From: CAZJGG01 sp964545475 | GTDB taxonomy: Bacteria; Bacillota; Clostridia; Lachnospirales; JAISER01 | DNA length: 57,844 nt | NCBI GenBank assembly: GCA_964545475.1 | Contig: CAZJGG010000011.1 | Location: 1 to 57,844, forward strand | Direction of reading: 5' to 3' | Shown: piece after piece, positions 48,301 through 56,758 of the stretch | Position numbering within the stretch: position 1 is the stretch's first letter | Layout of the letters: each line of letters starts with the position of its first letter | Translations under genes and position numbers: made by a program | The notes under the pieces: model-generated | What the model was told of the DNA's origin: nothing | Databases searched by the model: none | The model's input: only the letters and a program-made list of their open reading frames with translations

Positions 48301-49680
48301 CTATATTCGCTTTTTATACCTATATGCCGATTTTTTTACATTTTTAGACTTGTATTTTACGCTTCTTCTATATTTCCTTCTAAAATAAATCAGCATAGCT
48401 CTGGCCGCTACTAAACTTAACAACACACCAAAAGCAATAGCAACTGGCTTAATAATATTTTTAAACCACACTAATATGTCTGTTACAAAACTCGTCTCAT
48501 CATCAGATATAGTTTCCGCAGGCGTTTCTTCCTTTTCAGGTAAAACAACAGCATTTTGTGCAACAATGGGGGATTCAGCAATTAGAAAACCATCGCATTC
48601 AATTGTAATATCCCCCAATACCTCGCCTACCTTAACACTCTGGTCGTAGCTTTCAGGCAAGTTATCAACAACTAAGACTCTTTCCGCAGCATTTTTCGGA
48701 ATACGAACAGAAATGCTATTTTCAGCTTTTAATTTCACTTTACCTACGTTTTCCCCTGCATCATTAAAAACATCCATTGTCTTACTAAAGCCGTCTTTAT
48801 TAAATACGCTAACTTCTTCCATTTGAGAAAAACCATAATCAAGCAAAAGTTTTGTATCTTTGTATGTCTCATTCTTTTCATCTTTCATAACAACAACAAT
48901 AAGCTCGTCGCCGCCCCTTTTACCATAGGTGACAAGAGTGTGCATTGCATTGTTTGTAAACCCGGTTTTCCCACCAATAACGTCTTCGTTAAAAAAATTT
49001 TTAGATGTGGGCTGCATCATTTTATGGCTGTTGTTTAAAGGTCTAACTTTCGGCTGTCTTTCCGTTGGAGGAATTTCATGGTATTGTGTTTTAATAATAT
49101 CCACAAATTCTTGATGGGTAATTGCCTGACGCATAATAATAGCCATATCGTAAGCCGTTGTGTAATGTTCTTCGTCCGAAAGCCCATGGGGGTTTGCAAA
49201 ATGGGTATTAACAGCCCCAAGTTCTTTTGCCCTTTTTGTCATCATACCCGCAAAAGAGACATTATCTCCGCCTATGTATTCGGCAAGGGCGTTTGCAACC
49301 TCGTTAGCGGATGCAAGCATCAAACCGTAAAGCGCTTCTTTTATAGTAAGGGTTTCGCCTTCGTCCATTGCTATGTTGCTCGTCCCCCTTACTGTAAAAA
49401 CAGCGTCTCGGGAAAAAGGTATTTTCTCTTCAAAACCGTTAGGTTTAGCTTTTGCATACTCAATTGTTAGAAGAGCAGTCATTACTTTTGTTATGCTTGC
49501 AGGATAGTTTTTTTCATTCATATTTTTATCAAACGCAACAAGCCCTGTTTTGGCATCAATAACAACAGCAGATGGCGCAACAACGGAAGGTTCTTGTGAA
49601 ACTTCTGTTGCTAGCACAATTGTTATAAAGTTTAAAGTAAATATTAAGATTAAAAAATAGCATATAAGTCTTTTAAACAA
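48301..49680 (-). CDS. dacF: D-alanyl-D-alanine carboxypeptidase (DacF-like)
   Basis: Penicillin-binding protein of class 5/6 type that trims peptidoglycan stem peptides. From the TTG at 49680 (GGGAGAA 9 nt upstream) it has a signal peptide, SxxK in PASITKVMTALL, SxN in MLASANEVANAL and KTG in VIGGKTGFTNNAM. A C-terminal PBP5-type domain is followed by a membrane helix (about residues 405-430) and a very basic tail. Length 459. Upstream in-frame codons would add a lysine-rich stretch before the signal peptide and are rejected. DacF in Bacillus is a forespore enzyme; that timing here is not shown. Confidence 0.9.
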   Translation of the reverse strand: MFKRLICYFLILIFTLNFITIVLATEVSQEPSVVAPSAVVIDAKTGLVAFDKNMNEKNYPASITKVMTALLTIEYAKAKPNGFEEKIPFSRDAVFTVRGTSNIAMDEGETLTIKEALYGLMLASANEVANALAEYIGGDNVSFAGMMTKRAKELGAVNTHFANPHGLSDEEHYTTAYDMAIIMRQAITHQEFVDIIKTQYHEIPPTERQPKVRPLNNSHKMMQPTSKNFFNEDVIGGKTGFTNNAMHTLVTYGKRGGDELIVVVMKDEKNETYKDTKLLLDYGFSQMEEVSVFNKDGFSKTMDVFNDAGENVGKVKLKAENSISVRIPKNAAERVLVVDNLPESYDQSVKVGEVLGDITIECDGFLIAESPIVAQNAVVLPEKEETPAETISDDETSFVTDILVWFKNIIKPVAIAFGVLLSLVAARAMLIYFRRKYRRSVKYKSKNVKKSAYRYKKRI

Positions 49681-49769
49681 AAAATCATCTTCTCCCGAAA
49701 TATAAGCCCAATTGTCTATTATATACTTCTTTTTGCAAAGTAACACCTTAATGAGTATACTAAATATTT

Positions 49770-49793
49770 CGGCGTGTTATTAATAACACGCCG
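49770..49793. terminator. Perfect 24-bp palindrome between yajC and dacF
   Basis: CGGCGTGTTATT and AATAACACGCCG are perfect complements. On the plus strand TTTGGGTTTTTTATT follows; on the minus strand, where the genes lie, only AAATATTT follows. It probably ends or slows the tgt-yajC transcript. Its arms share GGCGTGTT with the ends of MITE C. Confidence 0.5.
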
Positions 49794-49804
49794 CTTTGGG
49801 TTTT

Positions 49805-50224
49805 TTATTCATTACTTTCTTTGCCATTTGTCACAGGCGTTTTCTTACCAATTATGTCCAGTTTCCTTATAGGTATACGTACACCTTTGTTTACACCGAA
49901 TTCAACAATAAAGCAATCTTCCCCTACTCCGGAAATCGTTCCATAAAGACCGGAAGAAGTTATAATATTATCTCCAACGGAAAGAGCAGCTTGCATTTGT
50001 TTCATTTCTCTTTCACGTTTCTTCTGTGGACGAATCAAAAAGAAATAAAGAGCACCAAGAAGAACAATATAAATTATTATACCCGTTGCACCAAAGCCGC
50101 CAAAAAATGAGCTTCCTCCGTTTGTTGCGCCTTCGGTAACTTGCTGTGCGGATTCTACAGGAACAGGCGCACTGTCCCCTCCCGCAATAACGGTGCTTAG
50201 CACTGTTAAAAAGTTGTAATACAT
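49805..50224 (-). CDS. yajC: Preprotein translocase subunit YajC
   Basis: Small accessory subunit of the SecDF-YajC complex. 139 residues from ATG at 50224 (GAGGAGTG 5 nt upstream; the longer frame lacks a site). A Gly/Ser-rich N-terminal stretch precedes a membrane helix (about 40-60) ending in LYFFLIRPQKKREREMKQMQ, the diagnostic YajC segment, then a basic domain (VGDNIITSSGLYGTISGV). secD and secF are not in the window. tgt upstream is the common neighbour. Confidence 0.95.
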   Translation of the reverse strand: MYYNFLTVLSTVIAGGDSAPVPVESAQQVTEGATNGGSSFFGGFGATGIIIYIVLLGALYFFLIRPQKKREREMKQMQAALSVGDNIITSSGLYGTISGVGEDCFIVEFGVNKGVRIPIRKLDIIGKKTPVTNGKESNE

Positions 50225-50292
50225 AAAAACACTCCTCAATATTAAAATCAGTAATATAACCTTATTAATTATATAAAATTGCAGCTTGTACG

Positions 50293-51432
50293 TCAATCAC
50301 TTTTTGACAACCTTTGGAAACCACTTAACTTATTTGCCTTATAATGTTTAAAACACCCTTGGTCAAGAGCTTGTCTTATTTCTTCCATTAATGTGTTGTA
50401 AAAATAAAGGTTATGCAAAACACACAGCCGCATTGAAAGAAGTTCCTTTGCCTTAAATAAATGGCGTATATAAGCCTTGGAATAAGTTTTACAAACCATA
50501 CAGCCGCATTCATCTGAAATTGGAGTATCATCTTTTTCGTATTTAACGTTATACAAATTAAGTTTGCCGCCGTTTGTGTAAACATGCCCATGACGCCCAT
50601 TCCTTGCAGGCATAACGCAATCAAAAAAGTCTATTCCTCTCTCAACAGATTCAAGAATATTTTCCGGCGTGCCAACTCCCATTAAATAAGTAGGTTTATT
50701 TCTCGGCAAAAACATAACGACTTCATCTAATATACGATACATTTCACCATGAGTTTCTCCAACTGCAAGCCCACCTATAGCATAACCATCAAAATCAAGT
50801 TGGCTTATTTCCTTTGCGTGTTCTATACGCACATCTCCAAAAACTCCACCCTGATTTATTCCAAAAAGCATTTGCTTTTTATTAATTGTGTCTTCTCTTT
50901 GGTTTAACTCTTCAATTTTATTTTTACAGCGTTTAAGCCAGCGTGTAGTTCTTTCTACTGAATTTTTAACATACTCCTTTTCGCTTGGATAAGGAATGCA
51001 TTCATCAAATGCCATAGCTATTGTAGAAGCAATATTTGATTGAATTTGTATACTTTCTTCCGGGCCCATAAATATTTTTCTACCGTCAATGTGTGAAGAA
51101 AAATGAACCCCCTCTTCTGTTATTTTTCTAAGCTTTGCAAGGGAAAAAACTTGAAACCCACCGGAATCTGTTAATATTGGTCTGTCCCACACCATAAATT
51201 TGTGTATTCCACCCAGCTCTTTTATAACTTCATCACCTGGGCGCACGTGGAGGTGATAAGTGTTTGACAACTCCACCTGGCATTTTATTTCTTTTAAATC
51301 AAGGCTTGAAACTGCACCTTTTATTGCCGCTAAAGTACCAACATTCATAAACACAGGCGTTTCAATTACGCCGTGGGGCGTGGTAAGCCTGCCTCTTTTG
51401 GCTCTGCCCTCTTCTTTTAAAATTTCATACAT
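50293..51432 (-). CDS. tgt: Queuine tRNA-ribosyltransferase
   Basis: Exchanges guanine 34 of tRNA for preQ1 in queuosine synthesis. 379 residues from ATG at 51432 (GGAG 9 nt upstream). Active-site blocks LTDSGGFQVFSLAKLRKI, AFDECIPYPS and GGLAVGE are present, and the zinc ligands sit in ECGCMVCKTYSKAYIRHL with a later His. The RNA-binding VMPARNGRHG segment is intact. Confidence 0.97.
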   Translation of the reverse strand: MYEILKEEGRAKRGRLTTPHGVIETPVFMNVGTLAAIKGAVSSLDLKEIKCQVELSNTYHLHVRPGDEVIKELGGIHKFMVWDRPILTDSGGFQVFSLAKLRKITEEGVHFSSHIDGRKIFMGPEESIQIQSNIASTIAMAFDECIPYPSEKEYVKNSVERTTRWLKRCKNKIEELNQREDTINKKQMLFGINQGGVFGDVRIEHAKEISQLDFDGYAIGGLAVGETHGEMYRILDEVVMFLPRNKPTYLMGVGTPENILESVERGIDFFDCVMPARNGRHGHVYTNGGKLNLYNVKYEKDDTPISDECGCMVCKTYSKAYIRHLFKAKELLSMRLCVLHNLYFYNTLMEEIRQALDQGCFKHYKANKLSGFQRLSKSD

Positions 51433-51488
51433 TATATTTGTCTCCATAAATAAATATTAATAATAATCAAAAAATAATATACATTATT

Positions 51489-51517
51489 TTGACAAGCATT
51501 GCAACAGCTATTATAAT
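51489..51517 (+). promoter_or_regulatory. Consensus sigma-A promoter for the THUMP methyltransferase gene
   Basis: Perfect TTGACA and perfect TATAAT with a 17-bp spacer, 31 bp before the ATG at 51549. It rules out the longer open frame, which starts inside the -35 box. Confidence 0.85.
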
Positions 51518-51548
51518 AAGTAATATATTAAACGAATTGGAGAATACA

Positions 51549-52682
51549 ATGGATAAATTAAATTTAATAGCAACAACCCCATTTGGGCTGGAAGCCACCG
51601 TTAAACGAGAGGTTACAAAGCTTGGCTTTTCAGACATAAACGTTTCAGACGGTCATGTCGGTTTTTCCGGCGGAGTTGATGCAATTGTTAAAGCAAACAT
51701 ATGGTTAAGAAGCGCCGACCGTGTTCAGCTTAAATTAGGCACTTTTATGGCAACAACTTTTACAGAACTTTTTGACCAAACAAAAGCTTTGCCTTGGGCG
51801 GACTGGATACCGAAGGACGGAATCTTCACTGTAATAGGAAAATCAGTAAAATCCCAACTCTTCAGCGTTTCAGACTGTCAGGCAATTGTAAAAAAGGCAA
51901 TAGTAGAAAAATTAAAGCAATCCTATAAAATTGAATGGTTTCCGGAAACAGGAGCTTTATATAAAATACAAGTAGCCTTGCTAAAAGACGTAGTAACAAT
52001 AACAATTGACACCTCTGGCAACGGGCTTCACAAAAGAGGATACAGAGAAACTGCCGGTGCTGCGCCTTTAAAAGAAACTTTGGCGGCGGCATTAATTGAA
52101 CTTAGTTACTGGAAAAAAGACAGAGTGCTGCTGGACGGCGTTTGCGGTTCAGGCACAATCCCCATTGAAGCAGCGTTAATTGCAAGAAATATTGCTCCGG
52201 GAATTAATAGAAGCTTTGTTTCAGAAGACTGGCATCAAATAGACAAAAAGCTTTGGAAAGAAGCCCGAGAAAGCGCAAAAGCCCAAATAATAGACTATAC
52301 CCCGGAAATTTACGGCTCGGACTTAGACCCGAAATCAATACAAATCGCACAAAACAACGCTAAAAAAGCAGGTGTTGCCGACTGCATCCGTTTTGATACA
52401 AAACCATTTGCAGATGTTACGCTTCCAAAACAATACGGCGTATCAATAATGAACCCACCCTACGGCGAAAGAATGGGAGATTTAGAGGACACTGAACAGC
52501 TTTACAGAGACATGGGCAAGCTTTTTAAAAAAGACGATACTTGGTCCGTTTACGTTTTAACCTCCGACGAATATTTTGAAAGGCTTTACGGCAACAAAGC
52601 AGACGTAAAGAGAAAGCTTTTTAACGGCATGATTAAAGTTGATTATTATCAATATTTAGGAAAACGCCCTCCGAAACAATAA
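51549..52682 (+). CDS. THUMP domain class I SAM RNA methyltransferase (RlmL/YpsC-like)
   Basis: Probable 23S rRNA guanine-N2 methyltransferase. 377 residues from ATG at 51549 (GGAG 6 nt upstream). An N-terminal ferredoxin-like/THUMP region (residues 1-160) precedes a Rossmann methyltransferase with DGVCGSGTIPIEAA as SAM motif I, YGSDLDPKSIQIAQ as motif II and MNPPYGERMGD as the catalytic NPPY motif. It lacks the second methyltransferase domain of E. coli RlmKL. Single-gene transcript between a consensus promoter and a terminator. Confidence 0.9.
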   Translation: MDKLNLIATTPFGLEATVKREVTKLGFSDINVSDGHVGFSGGVDAIVKANIWLRSADRVQLKLGTFMATTFTELFDQTKALPWADWIPKDGIFTVIGKSVKSQLFSVSDCQAIVKKAIVEKLKQSYKIEWFPETGALYKIQVALLKDVVTITIDTSGNGLHKRGYRETAGAAPLKETLAAALIELSYWKKDRVLLDGVCGSGTIPIEAALIARNIAPGINRSFVSEDWHQIDKKLWKEARESAKAQIIDYTPEIYGSDLDPKSIQIAQNNAKKAGVADCIRFDTKPFADVTLPKQYGVSIMNPPYGERMGDLEDTEQLYRDMGKLFKKDDTWSVYVLTSDEYFERLYGNKADVKRKLFNGMIKVDYYQYLGKRPPKQ

Positions 52683-52690
52683 CTGGCATA

Positions 52691-52727
52691 AAAACGAGCA
52701 TTGCTTTTATTAAACAATGCTCGTTTT
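52691..52727. terminator. Bidirectional terminator between convergent genes
   Basis: AAAACGAGCATTG and CAATGCTCGTTTT form a 13-bp perfect stem around an 11-nt loop, with T runs on either strand. It serves the methyltransferase gene on the plus strand and the esterase gene on the minus strand. Confidence 0.85.
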
Positions 52728-52742
52728 ATTAAATATGAATTA

Positions 52743-54077
52743 CTATTTCAGCTTTTGAGCCGCTAACCATTCCATTATTGAAACTTCTTTTCCGTCTATT
52801 TTCTGTGTCGGAGAATTGTTGTATACATAAATCCAAGACCAATGCCCGTCGTACTCATAAGGCGTTCCGTTTTCCTTTTTGTATTGCCCTGTCACGTCAA
52901 CAACATTTTTATAGTAATTAAAGTATATTTCAGGTGCGCCGGCTTTAACAAGTCTGTCATAAAGCTTAACAGTAAACATTGGCGCAGGTAAAACGTTGTC
53001 TGCGGCAGAAGCAACAAACCACATAGGAATGTTTTTCATTTCGTTGATTGCTGCATTACTTAAAAATTCCTCTTTAATACCTTCGCAAACAGGGAAAGCC
53101 GCAGCATAATATTTAGGATAATCAGCTAAAAGCCTAATTACCATGAACCCACCGTTTGAAGCACCGCCGATATAAATACGGTTTTTATCAATACCTGGGT
53201 TTTTGCTTACATAATCTTCAATTGCTCCTTGCAGAGCCCCAGTATATTTAGAAACAGCATTTGCTTTTTCTTTACCGGAAACTATAACCTTTCCGTCGTC
53301 CATCCATCTTGTCGGCGTTTGAGGAACGTAAACATATGCTCCGCCGAAGATATCTTGTATTGGCTTTGAAGCAAAAGCAACTGCCTTGTTAGCAGAAAGC
53401 GGTATTGTGGCATCAGTGCCGCCCTCGCCTCCTCCGTGAAGCCAAACGATTAAAGGTTTCTTAGCTCCACTTGCTTCAGGAGCAAATGATGCATAACTAA
53501 GCTTAATCCCATCTTTATGGGTATATGCGCTGAATTTGAATTTCTCCAAATCAGGTGTATACCGGTTTTTCATTTTATTTGCAACAATGTCTGAAACTGT
53601 TCCGTCTGATGAAGAAATTGTTTTTTTCTGAGTAATAGTGTAATTACAATCTATCCAGGCATTACCCGGCCCACTGTAATTTAAAGGAGAAGCTAAAGAT
53701 ACTTTTGGACCGACTTGCAGCTCTAATGTAACATAATGTCCTTTGCCGTTTTGCACTTCAACGCCTGTTTCATTTGAAACATAAGCCTTTGTTACAACAC
53801 GATCCCCTTTTTCAATAGGATTTTTTTCTTCACGCTTGTCAACTCTTTCGACATAAACCGAAAATGTGTCATTAGAAATTAAAATTGGTGATATACTTTT
53901 TTGAATGTCAACTATAACCTTTGTGGTAGCCGCGCCCCAATCTTTAATTTCGTCTACACGGTTATAAGTAGAGGTGACGACATTAACAGTGGAAGCAAAA
54001 GCTGTCAACGCTGTAGAGGAAAAGATAATTGAAACTGACAAAAAAACTGTAAAAATTGCTTTCGTAATGTTTTTCAT
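52743..54077 (-). CDS. Secreted alpha/beta-hydrolase (esterase/prolyl oligopeptidase-like)
   Basis: A 444-residue secreted hydrolase. Signal peptide residues 1-28 (ALTAFAS). Residues 30-190 are a beta-rich domain that I do not recognise. The C-terminal half is an alpha/beta-hydrolase with oxyanion strand LIVWLHGGGEGG, nucleophile in IYIGGASNGGFMVIRL, likely Asp in WFVASAADNVLPAP and His in YDGHWSWIYVYNN. It resembles PHB-depolymerase/feruloyl-esterase-like proteins, which suggests a plant polymer or peptide ester substrate, but this is not certain. GGGAGG lies 6 nt before the ATG. Confidence 0.8.
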   Translation of the reverse strand: MKNITKAIFTVFLSVSIIFSSTALTAFASTVNVVTSTYNRVDEIKDWGAATTKVIVDIQKSISPILISNDTFSVYVERVDKREEKNPIEKGDRVVTKAYVSNETGVEVQNGKGHYVTLELQVGPKVSLASPLNYSGPGNAWIDCNYTITQKKTISSSDGTVSDIVANKMKNRYTPDLEKFKFSAYTHKDGIKLSYASFAPEASGAKKPLIVWLHGGGEGGTDATIPLSANKAVAFASKPIQDIFGGAYVYVPQTPTRWMDDGKVIVSGKEKANAVSKYTGALQGAIEDYVSKNPGIDKNRIYIGGASNGGFMVIRLLADYPKYYAAAFPVCEGIKEEFLSNAAINEMKNIPMWFVASAADNVLPAPMFTVKLYDRLVKAGAPEIYFNYYKNVVDVTGQYKKENGTPYEYDGHWSWIYVYNNSPTQKIDGKEVSIMEWLAAQKLK

Positions 54078-54126
54078 AAGTAACCTCCCAATATTTTTTT
54101 AAAATACATGTTCTCTAAACAAAAAT

Positions 54127-54135
54127 ATTATACCA
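54127..54135 (-). promoter_or_regulatory. Extended -10 promoter for the esterase gene
   Basis: TGGTATAAT on the minus strand is an extended -10 box, about 50 bp before the esterase ATG; no good -35 is seen. Confidence 0.5.
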
Positions 54136-54213
54136 TAAAAACAAATATGAATACTAGACTTCTTGTATTTTAATATATATAAAAAATTTTTGTTTCTTTT
54201 TTATTAAAAGGAA

Positions 54214-54242
54214 TTGACAATATTAAGTAAGTGTGTTATTAT
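54214..54242 (+). promoter_or_regulatory. Sigma-A promoter of rpmG-secE-nusG
   Basis: Perfect -35 TTGACA and -10 TATTAT, spacer 17 bp, about 77 bp before the L33 start. Any longer L33 frame would begin inside this promoter. Confidence 0.75.
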
Positions 54243-54318
54243 CGCAAAAGCGAAGAAACGACTTACAAGTCTTTTTTTTATGCAAATGCGAATGAATTTT
54301 AAGAAAGAGGTGGGCGTT

Positions 54319-54468
54319 TTGCGCACAAAAATTACTTTGGCATGTACAGAATGCAAACAAAGAAATTACAACACGCTTAAAGAAAAGAAAAACCATCCAG
54401 ACCGCTTAGAGACAAAAAAACATTGCCGCTTCTGCAACAAGCACACTGTGCATAGGGAAACAAAATAG
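54319..54468 (+). CDS. rpmG: 50S ribosomal protein L33
   Basis: 49 residues beginning RTKITLACTECKQRNY after the initiator. The two CxxC pairs (ACTECK and HCRFCN) make it the zinc-binding form. Start is TTG at 54319, with AGAGGTG 6 nt upstream. It stands before secE as in most Firmicutes. No tRNA gene was found in the 40 bp between them. Confidence 0.95.
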   Translation: MRTKITLACTECKQRNYNTLKEKKNHPDRLETKKHCRFCNKHTVHRETK

Positions 54469-54508
54469 TCGTTATTATAATCAGCATTATTATTAAGGAA
54501 GTGAAATA

Positions 54509-54784
54509 ATGGCCGATGAAGTACAGAACATGAATACCGAAAAGGAAAGCGAAAAACAGTACAAGCCCGCAAAAAACAAGGCAAAACAAGGCAAATCTTT
54601 AGGCGATTGGCTTAAAGACATTAAGGGTGAATTTCACAAAGTTATTTGGCCAAGCAAACATGAGCTTGCAAAAAAAACCTTAACGGTTGTTGCTACATCT
54701 CTGATTGTTGGTTTTGTAATTGTTGTGTTTGATGCCGCTTTTGCGCTTTTATTGAATCTGTTTTCCACATACGTAGTAAAGTAA
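54509..54784 (+). CDS. secE: Preprotein translocase subunit SecE
   Basis: Essential small subunit of SecYEG. 91 residues: a Lys/Glu-rich cytoplasmic N-terminus (1-35), the amphipathic LKDIKGEFHKVIWPSKHEL helix that clasps SecY, and one membrane helix (about 60-85). AAGGAAGTG lies before the ATG. It is 12 bp upstream of nusG. Confidence 0.96.
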   Translation: MADEVQNMNTEKESEKQYKPAKNKAKQGKSLGDWLKDIKGEFHKVIWPSKHELAKKTLTVVATSLIVGFVIVVFDAAFALLLNLFSTYVVK

Positions 54785-54796
54785 GAGGTAGATATT

Positions 54797-55315
54797 ATGT
54801 CGGAAGAACCCAGGTGGTATGTAGTTCATACTTATTCCGGATACGAAAACAAAGTAAAAGCAAATATTGAAAAAATCATTGAAAACAGGTCTATGCAAGA
54901 GCAAATACACCAAGTTATTGTTCCTTTGCAAAATTCTGTTGAAATGAAAAACGGTCAAAAGGTCGTTATTCCACGCAAGGTATTTCCCGGATATGTGCTT
55001 TTAAAAATGTTTATGAACGACGACACATGGTATGTTGTCAGAAATACCCGCGGCGTAACGGGTTTTGTTGGTCCCGGCTCTAAGCCTGTGCCTTTGTCCG
55101 ACGCCGAAGTTATAAACATGGGTATTGATCTTCAAAGAGAAACCATAGATTTGGCAGCTGGAGAAACAGTAAAAGTTGCATCTGGTCCGTTTGAAGATTC
55201 CATTGGTATTATTAAGGAAGTTAACGCTCATAAAAAGACAGTTGTTGTTAAGTTGTCCATTTTCGGGCGGGAAACACCTGTAGAGCTTGATTTTCACCAA
55301 GTCGAAAAAATGTAG
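54797..55315 (+). CDS. nusG: Transcription termination/antitermination factor NusG
   Basis: RNA polymerase-binding elongation factor of 172 residues. N-terminal NGN domain has WYVVHTYSGYENKVKANIEK and VFPGYVLLKM; the C-terminal KOW domain is EGETVKVASGPFEDSIG-like (AGETVKVASGPFEDSIGII). Full length, no insert. Confidence 0.97.
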   Translation: MSEEPRWYVVHTYSGYENKVKANIEKIIENRSMQEQIHQVIVPLQNSVEMKNGQKVVIPRKVFPGYVLLKMFMNDDTWYVVRNTRGVTGFVGPGSKPVPLSDAEVINMGIDLQRETIDLAAGETVKVASGPFEDSIGIIKEVNAHKKTVVVKLSIFGRETPVELDFHQVEKM

Positions 55316-55362
55316 TTTTTTGTCATAATAATTCAATTGCGTAAGTTATGGATTATTATAAA

Positions 55363-55390
55363 GTGGGAGGGAAAACCCCCGTTTTACCAC
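55363..55390 (+). promoter_or_regulatory. L1-type operator hairpin before rplK
   Basis: GTGGGAGGG, a short loop, CCCCCG and then ACCAC, just before the rplK ribosome site. The GTGGGAG...ACCAC layout mimics the 23S rRNA site of L1 and is the known translational operator of the L11-L1 operon. The same motif recurs before rplA. Confidence 0.65.
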
Positions 55391-55410
55391 ATTAATAGGA
55401 GGAACAAACA

Positions 55411-55836
55411 ATGGCAAAAAAAATAACTGGTTATGTAAAATTACAAATCAACGCAGGTAAAGCAACCCCTGCTCCGCCGGTTGGTCCTGCTTTAGGTCAG
55501 CACGGTGTAAATATTATGGGCTTCTGCAAAGAGTTTAACGAAAGAACTCAATCTCAGGTAGGTCTTGTAATCCCTGTTGTTATTACAGTTTTTGCAGATA
55601 AAAGCTTTTCATTTATTACAAAAACACCACCGGCAGCAGTTTTACTCAAGAAAGCATGTAAAATAGAATCTGGCTCCGGCGTTCCAAACAAAACTAAAGT
55701 TGCCACAATTACAAGAAGCGAACTTCAAAAAATTGCAGAAACAAAAATGCCGGACTTAAACGCCGCTTCAATTGATACTGCAATCAGCATGATAGCCGGA
55801 ACGGCGAGAAGCATGGGTATTGTCGTAAAAGACTGA
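55411..55836 (+). CDS. rplK: 50S ribosomal protein L11
   Basis: 141 residues with the N-terminal YVKLQINAGKATPAPPVGPA block and the RNA-binding C-terminal IAGTARSMGIVV. It forms the GTPase-associated stalk base. ATAGGAGG lies 8 nt before the ATG. Confidence 0.98.
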   Translation: MAKKITGYVKLQINAGKATPAPPVGPALGQHGVNIMGFCKEFNERTQSQVGLVIPVVITVFADKSFSFITKTPPAAVLLKKACKIESGSGVPNKTKVATITRSELQKIAETKMPDLNAASIDTAISMIAGTARSMGIVVKD

Positions 55837-55844
55837 TGCCCCAC

Positions 55845-55872
55845 GTGGGAGGGATGCTCCCGATATTACCAC
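55845..55872 (+). promoter_or_regulatory. L1-type operator hairpin before rplA
   Basis: GTGGGAGGGATGCTCCCGA followed by ACCAC, 16 bp before the rplA start and overlapping the leader. It has the same arms as the site before rplK, with a different loop. It would let L1 repress its own translation directly. Confidence 0.65.
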
Positions 55873-55888
55873 ATTAGGAGGTTTATAA

Positions 55889-56584
55889 ATGAAGCATGGT
55901 AAAAAATATAACGAAAGCGTTAAATTAATTGACAAAACAGCGCTTTATGATACACACTCAGGCGTGGAGCTTGTACAAAAAACAGCTTCCGCAAAATTTG
56001 ATGAAACAGTTGAATGCCATATCCGTCTAGGCGTAGACAGCCGCCACGCAGACCAACAGGTTAGAGGTGCGGTAGTTCTTCCTCACGGTACTGGTAAAAC
56101 TCTTAGAGTTTTAGTTTTCGCTAAAGGCGACAAAGCTAAAGAAGCGGAAGATGCAGGCGCAGATTATGTAGGCGCTGAAGAACTTGTTACAAAAATTCAG
56201 AATGAAAACTGGTTTGAATTTGACGTTTGCGTTGCAACACCTGATATGATGGGAGTTGTAGGTAAAATTGGTCGTGTGCTTGGTCCTAAAGGGCTTATGC
56301 CAAACCCAAAAGCAGGTACAGTTTCTATGGACGTTGCTAAAGCCGTTAAAGAAATCAAAGCCGGTAAAATCGAATATAGACTTGATAAGACTAATATTAT
56401 TCACGTACCAATTGGTAAAATTTCCTTTGGTTCTGATAAACTTATAGATAACCTACACGTTTTAATGAGCGCTATTATTAAAGCAAAGCCATCTGCTGCT
56501 AAAGGGCAGTATTTACGCTCTGTTACAATAAGCTCAACTATGGGGCCTGGTATTAAACTTAACCCCGCTAAAATTAGTGAATAA
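55889..56584 (+). CDS. rplA: 50S ribosomal protein L1
   Basis: 231 residues. It has the conserved VECHIRLGVDSRHADQQVRG block, KIGRVLGPKGLMPNPKAGTV in domain II and the C-terminal SSTMGPGIKLNP. It binds 23S rRNA in the mobile L1 stalk. AGGAGG lies 9 nt before the ATG. Confidence 0.98.
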   Translation: MKHGKKYNESVKLIDKTALYDTHSGVELVQKTASAKFDETVECHIRLGVDSRHADQQVRGAVVLPHGTGKTLRVLVFAKGDKAKEAEDAGADYVGAEELVTKIQNENWFEFDVCVATPDMMGVVGKIGRVLGPKGLMPNPKAGTVSMDVAKAVKEIKAGKIEYRLDKTNIIHVPIGKISFGSDKLIDNLHVLMSAIIKAKPSAAKGQYLRSVTISSTMGPGIKLNPAKISE

Positions 56585-56625
56585 TTAAGTAAACACTATG
56601 TGTTAAAACTTAAATATTATATATT

Positions 56626-56700
56626 GCCGTAGACAGCAGGCGCCTTTTAAAGGTTTAAACATGCCCGCCGAGGAAGTTTTTAAGCGAAAGCATAAAATCA
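56626..56700 (+). promoter_or_regulatory. L10 mRNA leader of rplJ-rplL
   Basis: GCCGTAGACAGCAGGCGCC and TGCCCGCCGAGGAAG, separated by a T/A-rich loop, are the conserved segments of the Firmicute L10 leader, where the L10-L12 complex binds to repress its own synthesis. The leader ends in a terminator-like hairpin. Confidence 0.85.
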
Positions 56701-56701
56701 C

Positions 56702-56736
56702 GCCTTTTTGTCTACAGCAAAAAGGCTTTTTTATTT
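56702..56736 (+). terminator. Attenuator in the rplJ leader
   Basis: GCCTTTTTG and CAAAAAGGC form a 9-bp stem around a 7-nt loop, followed by TTTTTT. It sits between the L10-binding segments and the rplJ ribosome site. The TCTACAG loop is complementary to CTGTCTAC-like bases in the leader (GTAGACAG), which could form an alternative pairing that prevents termination. Confidence 0.75.
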
Positions 56737-56758
56737 ATTATTTTAAGGAGGTGTAGTT

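Noticed and set aside
49681..49746. DacF with 22 extra residues before the signal peptide
   Set aside because: They are Lys-rich and would hide the signal peptide; the TTG at 49680 follows GGGAGAA at normal distance.
54214..54318. Longer L33 with an N-terminal extension
   Set aside because: The extension begins inside the -35/-10 promoter and has no ribosome site; TTG at 54319 has a good one and gives the usual 49 residues.
54469..54508. tRNA-Trp gene between rpmG and secE
   Set aside because: This is a common place for it, but the gap is only 40 bp of AT-rich sequence.
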